A DNA stretch of 21,021 nucleotides from Nemertoderma westbladi (lineage: Eukaryota > Xenacoelomorpha > Nemertodermatida > Nemertodermatidae): NCBI GenBank assembly GCA_032718475.1, contig JAUCBJ010006504.1, forward strand, positions 1-21,021, given 5' to 3'. The position numbers and the translations under genes were made by a program. Positions 1-9,200 of this stretch are shown here, in pieces (position 1 is the stretch's first letter; every line of letters starts with the position of its first letter). The notes under the pieces were generated by a model. The model was given only the letters and a program-made list of their open reading frames with translations. It did no database searches and was not told where the DNA came from.

Positions 1-1
1 C

Positions 2-888
2 GAGATGTTACACCGCACAAACATACTCGCGCTAGTAGCCGGTGGATCGGCCCCAAAGTTCGCCGACAACGTTGTACTAATATACGACGCGAAACTAGAG
101 AAATTCGTCGTAGAATTGACCTTCAGTCTGCCGGTACTCAATGTAAAACTACGACGCGATAAATAATAGTCGTTGTTTTAAACCGAATCTACGTTTTCTC
201 CTTGGAAACTAAACCGCGTCGTTTGTTCTCGTTGGAGACGCGAGACAATCACAGGGGTCTGTGCGAGTTGTGTCCCAGCTCAGAGATCCAACTGTTGGTG
301 AGTCCGGGACACGTACAAGGCAGCGTGGAGCTCTCGGATCTGTCTGCGGTTTCAGACGACTCGCTATCTTCGCTCTCACCCTCCACAATAAACGCGCACA
401 ATAACGAACTCGCGTGCATCGGGATCTCGTCTTCCGGGAATCTGGTCGCCACCGCGTCGACTAAAGGAACGCTGATCCGCGTCTACGAAACGGCCACGCG
501 TAAACGCGTGTCGGAGTTGCGTCGAGGCACCGACGCGGCCACCATCTACTCGCTCGAGTTCTCCGGGGACGGCGCCTATCTGTGCAGCTCCGGGGACACC
601 GGCACCGTGCACATCTACGCCCTGCGGGACTCGTCGATAAACCGTAAACTCCGTTGCGTCGGCGGAAACCCGGGACTACTCGGCCCCTATGCCGGGAGCG
701 AGTGGAGTTTTGCGAAGTTTACCGTCCCCCCGTCCGAGTTCCCTTGTTTGGCGACTTTCGTGGGCCCCGCCAGCGTAGTGGCTGTCTGCGCAGACGGCTC
801 CTACTATAAGTATATGTTTAATACCGACGGGAATTGTTCGCGAGAGGCGTACGATTGTTTGCTACAAGTAGAACCGGATGAATGGTAG
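2..888 (+). CDS. WDR45: WIPI4/WDR45-like PROPPIN, 5'-partial, with one frameshift
   Basis: Proteins of this family are seven-bladed beta-propellers that bind PI3P and PI(3,5)P2 and help ATG2 work at the forming autophagosome. Two blocks match WIPI4 in order. Bases 2-163 give 54 codons starting near [15 protein letters not shown]. Bases 166-885 give 240 codons containing [15 protein letters not shown], the lipid-binding LRRG motif (517-528), [10 protein letters not shown] and a C-terminus around [14 protein letters not shown] rather than FRRG points to the WIPI3/4 branch, and the C-terminus favours WIPI4. The two blocks are offset by an extra TA at about 164-165, which creates TAA TAG directly after ...RRDK; beyond it the family sequence resumes with [11 protein letters not shown]. 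The N-terminal exon or exons lie left of the window. No intron interrupts about 295 codons. The block is much richer in GC than its surroundings. It may be a sequencing error in a live gene, a retrocopy, or a recent pseudogene. The family call is firm; whether the gene works is open. Confidence -1.
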
Positions 889-1631
889 ATGTTGGAGTTA
901 CCTACCTCGTTCTTTTTATTGCTGTTTATTATTTATTATATGATTATTAATATTATACAATGTGCCATATAGACTTTTAACGGTATGTAATTTTCAAAAA
1001 GACCCATTGCCGAAATCGGCCTCAGAATAAAAGGCATTAACAATCTGCCCAATATATTCGATGATCTATTCAGCAAAAGGTACGGTCAACTGGTAACTGT
1101 CGAGTAGAAAACATACACGGCGAACCAGATGGTTACCGTCCGTATTGATAACTTAACCGAATTTCGAATTGCATTTTACTTCCATCGACGTTCTGGTTTA
1201 CAACGTACTTGGTGGTGGAACATGATAGGATTTTCGACAGGAGGACCCTCACTCTGAAAACATTTATTTGCTCCTTGATTGTTGGTAAAAACGGCTCACA
1301 CTGTAATGAAAAGTACTGGATTACAAGCCATTGAGTTAATAATGCTATTTATGTTTATAACATAAATAAATATTAATATAAATAAATGTGCAACCGTACG
1401 GGATGCAGGGTAAAAGGTACCGAAGATACTACTAACGGTACACGGAAAAGGGTACTTGGGCCAAAAGTAGTCTGATATAGGTTCCCCAAAAACTGGTTTT
1501 ACAATATTGTATTTGGCGGTGCAGGTCAAATAGTAATAATGGGATTAAACTTCGCTTGGTGGATACCTATGCCTAAGGGAGACAATAGCAGACATGCGAC
1601 ACTTGTGAAAACAGTATTACAGTTTTAGTTT
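889..1631. other. Non-coding stretch after the WIPI4-like gene
   Basis: This AT-rich DNA has no convincing gene. A short open segment between an AG at 1024-1025 and a GTACGG at 1083 could be read as a small exon (IKGINNLPNIFDDLFSK), but I cannot tie it to a family. The upstream tectonic exons that must precede 3185 were looked for here and between 2377 and 3184 without success. Confidence -1.
1026..1031 (+). promoter_or_regulatory. Candidate poly(A) signal of the WIPI4-like gene
   Basis: AATAAA lies about 140 bases after the TAG stop at 886-888, the first such hexamer on the plus strand downstream. No oligo-A tract follows the reading frame, so the sequence gives no direct mark of retroposition. 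Use is inferred from position only. Confidence -1.
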
Positions 1632-2307
1632 TTAGGGGTTACAGTTTTATTTTTGGGAGTAATCAACCGTCATTGGCGTCGATTTTCCCCTTGAGATTCA
1701 TTAATGGTTATTAATTGAAGGGCTGCGCATAAAAAGGTCCTATGTGACATTTTCTTAGAATCAGAGTTATACTCATACAGAGATCCTATGAGACCAACTT
1801 AACTTACCAATAAGGTTCTGAGATCATACAGTATGAACAATAATGCCTGATATCCTGGAGTAAAATAAAAAAGTCCTATGTACGTCGCATAGACATAAAC
1901 AAAAAAGGTCTTATGTACAAATAATACTGCCTGATATATGCGAAACAAATTTTTGTTTTTGAAGTTTTTGAAAATTTTTTTCAAGGTAACGATTTTGAAG
2001 TACATTTATGTACTTGCACGCAAAAATACAGAATGCCAACATCAACTGGAATGTGTAGGTAAAAAAAACGTAAAAGTGTAATTATCTCAGAATGACACTT
2101 TTGTCACATAGGACCTTTTTATGCTAAGCCCTTCAATTATCATGACCTTCCGACTTCTGAGAGACGTTATCTATTATTTTTTCTTTGTATCTAATGTTTT
2201 TACAGAAAGGGGGGAACTGGAAGCAATAAAAATTCATCCCTCTCCTGGGGAAATTCGACGCAAATAACAACTGATTACTCTACAAAAATAAAACTGTAAC
2301 CTGTTCT
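1632..2307. repeat. Outer inverted repeat, broken by an inserted element
   Basis: Bases 1632-1689 and the reverse complement of 2238-2307 are clearly alike, sharing GTTACAGTTTTATTTTTG, GAGTAATCA, GCGTCGA and TTTCCCC in the same order. They look like the two arms of one foldback element about 680 bp across. The 428-bp element at 1712-2139 lies between them and probably entered later. The right arm runs into the dispersed core repeat at 2284-2370. Confidence -1.
1712..2139. mobile_element. 428-bp foldback MITE with ATTGAAGGGCT ends
   Basis: The terminal inverted repeats are about 37 bp. The left end reads ATTGAAGGGCT, GCATAAAAAGG, TCCTATGTGACA; the right end, at 2139 read backwards, repeats these blocks with one 2-base difference. 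A TA flanks each end (1712-1713 and 2138-2139), which fits the TA target preference of Tc1/mariner-type elements, although TA is weak evidence in AT-rich DNA. The interior repeats the motif AAAGGTCYTATGTAC more than once. There is no transposase ORF, so it would be non-autonomous. Confidence -1.
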
Positions 2308-2370
2308 ATTGTGTTCAGTTTATTGTTTTGCTTAAAATAACGTGCCACTGTAACCTGCTCCTTTCTCTAA
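2284..2370 (+). repeat. Dispersed core repeat, copy A
   Basis: This is the best forward copy of a sequence found five times in the window. It contains GTTTATTGTTTTG and then CCACTGTAACCTGCTCCTTTC. A related half-unit, CTGTAACCTGTTCTATTG, lies just upstream. Copy C (9005-9097, minus) matches it nearly base for base over about 85 positions. Confidence -1.
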
Positions 2371-2542
2371 AATGAGAATTTAACATTGAGGCGAGATATT
2401 AATTCGCTAAGATGGGATTTGCGTCCAGTTTTCCCCCTGTCTCTGTTTTTAATGTAGTATAGCTAATGATGTTTTTCATGACCTGTAAGTGTATAACTGA
2501 CTTATCATAGTAATTTTTGGAACTAGTGTTTTTTAAATATCC

Positions 2543-2886
2543 AGTTAAAAAGGGACAAAGGACTTGAGAACAGGGAAGTGGGAAAGTGTATGGCTGACCG
2601 CGATATCTGGGGCGCTATGTTGCTGGGTCCGCCGACACTGTACCTTAGTGCAAGACTATCATCATGTCCCAGTGTTACCGCCATGCCAATAATATGTAAA
2701 CCTTTCGAACTCCCCCCAAGAGTACGACTTAGACATGCCCAGCCCATACTATTGACTAATCTCATGTCCTCCTTCCCCAAGTGGCAGACACCTTTATTTC
2801 ATAAAGTAACATCAATTGATTATTCAGGCTACGAAATACCAGTGCCCGTGGGGAGAGGTGGTGTGGAGAAAATATCTTTGATGTAA
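2543..2886 (+). CDS. Unrecognised ORF, possibly a decayed element fragment
   Basis: The frame is open from a possible acceptor (AATATCCAG, 2534-2542) to TAA at 2884-2886, with ATG codons at 2590 and 2614. An AATAAA follows at 2918-2923. The stretch is richer in GC than its flanks. The translation (for example GKCMADRDIWGAMLLGPPT) shows no domain I know. The ADRDxW string faintly recalls the end of some LINE reverse-transcriptase proteins, but this is too weak to name it. The opposite strand is also open for 85 codons, so chance is possible. Confidence -1.
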
Positions 2887-3184
2887 TGTAGTTGATAGGC
2901 TGCTCTCTGTGTGTACAATAAAATGTTGATAGGTTATTATGCCACCACTCTTAATGATTCAATATGCAATATGCGTTGAACCTTTTGTCGTACATAATAA
3001 TTCACACCATGCTCTACTATAATAATATTATAGTAGGTCATGTTCACACCTAGAACTCACATGCTGATAGATTTGCTACTCAATAATCTGGTTCTAATAT
3101 CCCGAAGTGCCAGAACATTGTGTTGTTATAGTGCGTTTGTCGGTGACACAATGTAAATAACTAATAAACTTTGATTTATTACAG

Positions 3185-3281
3185 GGAACTCCATCGGGAG
3201 ACCCAGTGGTAAAACGATCTGGAAATCCCGGTTATCTACGCCGCCTTCCAATAATAACCAAAATGAAAATTGATGACACAA
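3185..3281 (+). CDS. TCTN1: Tectonic exon a (SGNPGY block)
   Basis: The exon follows an acceptor TTTATTACAG (AG at 3183-3184) and ends before GTAAGT at 3282. It starts in phase 0 and leaves one base (A). It encodes GTPSGDPVVKRSGNPGYLRR and then LPIITKMKIDDT, matching the tectonic 'VPLSGNPGYVVGLPL' region. There is no ATG start, because the exon is internal. Confidence -1.
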
Positions 3282-6200
3282 GTAAGTTGATATGTAAAAT
3301 GAAAATTATATGAAAAGTAATTCGTGATGTACCGGTATGCTAGGTCACAGATGGCTAAAATACTTAGAAAACTTAATATTATTTGTAGACCCTTAAAGGG
3401 AAGCTGGAATAGAAAACCTGTGTACATTGACAGTATATGTATTGACCCTGTAGGAAATAATGTAATTAAGGGGGGGGGGGGGGGGGGGTATACCCCCCCC
3501 CCCCCCCCCCCCCTTTGCTCAAATTTTGAAATTCTTGTTTCCTTATTTCGTCTAGAGCAGAATTTAATGAGGATTACAAATCTGAAAACCGCTTAGTGAG
3601 ACCTGCTTTAGTTCTCGAGTTATAACTGTTTTTCCGTATATCGGTCTGTCCGTCAAGTTGTAAGAAAGACAGAAGACCGACAGACAGACTAGATTCCACC
3701 AAACATTAAAACTGACATCGGAAATGGAATCAGCGACCCCAAAAGCCCCCGTAATAAAAATTGTTGCTCTTTGGTGTGCATCCTTCATACCAGAAATAAT
3801 TAACCAACCAGAACACAGACAGCCACTTTTGGCGGGACGGTTTAAACTTTAAAGGGCATTTTCTTGGAATAACATATTTCATTTTCAAATTACTACTCCT
3901 CCGTCATTTCTTAACCAATTTTCTTCGTTTATGGCTCATTCGAACGAGCTTTGGAAGCTCTTTAAAAGTTATCTTATGGAATTTTGATAAATATTACCAT
4001 TTTTTCTAATTAGCCAATTTTAATTAAAAATTTGATAATTAATTAATTAAAATAAAAATGGCTAATTAAAAATTATATAAGATAACTTTTGTAGAGTCAA
4101 TCACGCTGAGTCCAAAAAAGTTGGTTTCAAGAAATTTGGACCAAAATTGAGGGACTAGTAGCAATTTTAGTGAAATCTTTAATTCTGCTGCCAGCCGCTA
4201 GGGGGAGGCTATAAATTTTCAAATTTTACTATAAAGGCTATTTGGACTTCCATACAGTGGTTGACCATGACAAAATAGCAATATTATCATTTAACACTAA
4301 TTGACAGCCATTTTAAAAATAGGTTCATGGGGTGGTATACCCCCCCCCCCCCCCCCCTTAATGAATTACAATTTGGTTGAAATAAAAATATTACATTTTG
4401 CGTTGATAGTATAATGATACCCGTAGTCAGTTCATGTAAAATTTGTAATTGTATCTGCTAATAATGTGACTGATTGACATGACCAATTTACACGTACTCA
4501 GGTGATTTTATTTTGTGTAACTTCCTGTTGAAGTTGAAGGCCTTTGCGAGGAGGCTTCCACCGCCACCGTCGTAATGTCATTTGGCGGTAACCTTTTGGA
4601 GAGACTACGCGCCTCCTCTATGGTGTAAGTGTCGAGGTAGGATGGCTTTTCTGTGTAACCGAAATTGATTGGCGGGTCTGGTTTGGGTGGTCTTGGTTGT
4701 TGGGCAGTTAATTGCGTTATTGTAGTAATACCAATACTATCTTCGGGGGTTGTGAGACGTATTTGACGTGGACTCACTGCCTCGCATTGCTTTATTGGGC
4801 TGTCGTTTCTCATCATCAGCGGCATTGCATTGTCTACAATAAACTTCCGTTTTAAGTTTCTCTTCGCAAACGATCCGCTCCCATCTTGAATGTCTATAGG
4901 CGTCGTTTCAGCTAATTCACGCCGCTGTCGTTCGGGAGTGGAACATTCTTCCCCTTTAAACAGATGTTGTAGAGAAATCCAAGTGAACCATTCCTTGTTC
5001 TCGGTTCCGTCCACATCGCCGATCACAACGTTATCTCTCTGGTTGCAGTTGTGAGGTTTCATAGCCCCTCGAACTTCTGGGGATTTCTCGCACAGTTTGC
5101 CATCCTCTTTGTTTATGTACCGATCGAGAACAGATAGAGGCGATCTGAATCGTTTGTTGAAGGCCGCGTCTCCTTTCGGTGAGCAAGCGTGTCTCCTTCG
5201 TCTTGACTCACTCTTAATTGTTTCACCACTAGTAATCTGGGGAGACATAAGAAAGTTTTTCTTAGTTTTTGGTGATGTCCTTTCTGAAATGTGAAAGTTG
5301 TTTTGTACGGAACCAGACAATCTGCTTGTATTTGGCGAACTGGAGTTGGTACGCACCTTTCTCTCATTTGGTTGCCACCCGTCGTCATTGTTACCCGCTA
5401 CTAAAGGTTTATCGATATATCTCTGGGATTTATGAGTGGCCGGCATCTCCCCTGGCTCTGGCAACCACATCTTCAGCATTTCGTCTCGTCCCGTCTGCTC
5501 TTTTAACGTCGGGAACTCGTTTGCAGCTGTTATTGTGGTCCGTTTGGCTGGCGGTTGTCGTATAGGCTCCATTGTCTTTAGTAAACGCGACACTAATTAT
5601 GTTTCGTCAACTTAACTAAAAGTGGTTGTTGTATTAAGGGAGATGGTGTAAAATTAATTTAAACGCAAATTAATATCAGCGTTTTCCCATTTAGGTCGTC
5701 AATAAGCATTTGTTAATTTGTATATTATTATTATTATGTACCGTATGCTACACTTTGTACCTACAATTAATAACTACCTACATGCTACATTACATTCTAA
5801 ACTAATGAAGTATTCTAGAATATTATTTCTGTTTCACAGCAACTTGATATTTTTCAGATCCGCGCTGGGCGTTTCAACAATTATTATAACAACCCGATTA
5901 TACTAACGGCATTAAGTATTATATTCTTAAACGTTTAGAAAATAAAGTCACTTCTATTGATAAAGCAATGCAATACCCTGTATACTAGTGAATGTACTAT
6001 AATTATTATACTGTTTACTATATTTTTGTTATTGTGGTTATTTATTTATTTATTTTTAGCAACGGGACAGTTGACCGTTATGAAACCATCTAGCTGCAGT
6101 AACATCAACGAACCGCGGATGGCTGTACTATTTGGAGTGAACGTACGCACTGGGTGTGTTATAAAGTAAGTTCCGTAATATTTGGGTGTATTATAAAGTC

Positions 6201-9200
6201 GATTTGGTTAGCCTCAACTCTATTGTAATTAATAAATACATAATTTGCCCTGACTGTGGGCGTAGAGATCTTTAAACAAATAAAGTAGGTTTAGTAATAT
6301 TCGGAATGAAATAAGAAATAATTTTGATTTATCCATTATTATGTATTTTCTCCCGATTTAGCCCACCTATCACCTCGGACATAGATACTTTTGCTTCCGG
6401 TAATACTTGTAAGACGTATCAGAGCGATGTCTTGCGTTATATGAACGGTGTTGGACTCCAACCTGCTTACGTCGCTTCCTATGGTAACACTTCACCCACT
6501 AACACAAGCGATTGGGTCCCTGTTCTTAGTGATACCATCCCTGGCAACAATGCACAGGTTGGTTACTGTGAACTATATGGCACCTATTTTTCGTCTTACA
6601 CTAAAAATACTGAGTTTTTACTAAATATTATGCCAAAATCACTAAAAATAATCACTTATCACTAAATTATAATTCAATTATCACTAAAAATCATGAAATA
6701 GCAATTCCACTAAAAATAATGACTTATCATTAAATATAATCGTTTATTACTAAAAATAATGACTTATCATTAAATATAATCGTTTATTACTAAAAATTAA
6801 TGACTTATCATTAAATATAATCGTTTATTACTAAAAATAATGACTTATCATTAAATATAATCGTTTATTACTAAAAATTAATGACTTATCATTAAATATA
6901 ATCGTTTATTACTAAAAATAATGACTTATCATTAAATATAATCGTTTATTACTAAAAATAATCATTTATTACTAAAACTAATCATTTATTCACTAAATAT
7001 AACAATTATTTTATATAAAAATTTTACAATCACTAAATATCATCACACCAAATATCATCACTAAATTATTAGGCTCGGTACAACCTTGAATCGCCTTGGC
7101 TGTCGGTTTGATTTTGTCGCGATAAGTTCCATTGGGGTAGTAAAACCTTCCGCTCAGGTTCCACCGCGATATGTCACCAGGGGCGATAGGTTCCAGGAGC
7201 ATTCTAGGTCCCGTAGCAGAAAGGATCAGGTTTGTAAAGGGGAATATGATAGAGATACAGCGATCAGGGAACCAAACCAACAAACACAAATTAACGTCAA
7301 ACTAATCAGTTATAAATATAAATACAATTTCTACAAAATATAATATAAATACAATTATCTAACAACGCAGGACTTTCTCTAGAGTAATGCAGTGAAATCA
7401 TAACCGGAAGCACGGTGTGGTCATCCATTCTCGGGCTAGGCTACACTGCAATAATAAATGTTGCTTTACATTGTTTCAAGTCTATCATCAGCAATGGAAA
7501 CCTATTCTCAACAATATTTATGCTTATTCCAATGTATATTAGGGCTGGGTGTTAGAATTCATTACCGTATCATGTCTCATAAGATGTTGCATTAATCTTG
7601 GAGCCACGTATTCTTTTGTCCAACATGCACACCACAGCCCATATGTTACTAAACCGCTAACTTTATTGATTATTGAATATCTTGAATTGGTGGCCCCTTA
7701 TACGTACGTGAGCCGGTGATTGGATATTTCTACCATCTGGCACCCCCAATGTCTAGACATTATGCAATGTCTAGAGTCTAGACAAGGCAAACGCTCTCAC
7801 CGCACACTCCCAATCCAGGCACGTAAGCATAATAAATGTCTGAATGTTGAATGCTGAATGTTGTTAACTTATAAATTATGCCCAATAAACTTAATGTAGA
7901 TGCGAGGCGACCACGTGTACACAGCAGTTTAACACAGTCATAAAAAACTGCTTACATACAGTCACTACATCATTAGTATGCACCACCGAGCTCTGTGCAA
8001 CACAGCACTTCTGCGCTCGGTCATCGCTCATCACAGATCCACCTGCAAATTATCAACTCATTGGCCATTAATAATACTATGGTTACTGTTGTCACACTTC
8101 ATTTTGATGTTGTATCATACAAGGTGACATTTACATTCTTTCTTTACGTTAGTAAAAGTAATGGCCGCCTTTGTCAGAGTTTCCTCTGTCAAACCAAGTT
8201 AGATACGTAACCAAAACAATAAACGAATTAGAGGAATATAACTAAAAACATGTGATACTGGTTAATGATCGCGGCTTGCATTATTACATTATTTAAATTT
8301 GATAAAGCGATAAATTTAACTCATACGTGCGATATAAATTTTATAGTCATACTATACGAATCCCGGGAATGGAAATGGAAGAAAATTTTCTAACACTACG
8401 GCTCATGTTAGAATATTTTTTATGTCCCTCCCCTTTGCTCCGTCTTACTAGATGGGTGGGTGCAATCATCGCCCGCAAGGCAATGTTCGCCCGCGAGCAA
8501 CCTTCGCCCAATAAGATTTGTGTTAATAACCATTTTAGTAACAAATTAAGGGAAAGGAGGAGGTTACAGAGATGGCTTTTTCTAACCAAAGCAATAATTG
8601 TTTATTGGGCGAAAGTTGCTCGCGGGCGAAGATTGCTTACGGGCGAAGGTTTCCGCCGGGCGAAGTTTGCTGCGTACCTTACTTGACCCGTATTTATTTT
8701 AACAATTATATTTTTTATCCAGGCATCTCCGAATTCCTTATCCTGTGTTAATATGGTTTTGTCGAAGAGAATTGAGATTATTTACGCTAAGATGGGGTCG
8801 ACCCTGAATCCCCAGAACAAGATTATTGGAGTCAGACAACGCTATGGGGAAGGACAGACTTTGCAGGTATGGCCTGTTGCGGAAGTAAATACATGCAACT
8901 TTAGAATGCCCGTATCTAGTTATTTCCCAACCAAATTCAAATGGTTTACATATTTTTTGGGGTAGGTGTAAAACGCGGATCCGGATCCGGATTACAAAAT
9001 TATCAATTAAGGGAAAGGAGCAGGTTACAGTGGCACGTTATTTTACCAAAACAATAAACTAAAGTCAATAGAACAGGTTATAGTTTTATTTTGGGAGTTA
9101 TAAAAATGTAAAAAAAATCGACTTCCGTTGGGACAATGTTATATGTAGAATCCGGATCCGCGTTTTACTCTGACCATATTATTTGGAATGAATTTTATAT

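Noticed and set aside
158-171. Programmed -1 frameshift as the main explanation for the WIPI4-like break
   Set aside because: There is no classical slippery heptamer or clear downstream stem, and the family is not known for recoding; kept only as a minor possibility.
3564-3788. 74-codon minus-strand frame
   Set aside because: It lies inside the TTAA-flanked element and contains a CTGTCCGTC/GACCGACAGAC type repeat; no protein features.
5570-5593. A longer start for the nested minus-strand gene at 5593
   Set aside because: That start would be GTG; the first ATG, at 5572, has a good context and is the normal choice in an animal.
6324-6665. Reading exon c on to 6665 as a single 113-codon gene
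   Set aside because: The in-phase donor at 6558 joins to exon d, which continues the tectonic alignment; the extra part is intron and runs into the 40-bp repeat.
7995-8210. 71-codon plus-strand frame
   Set aside because: Intronic, no acceptor or donor in phase with tectonic, no motif.
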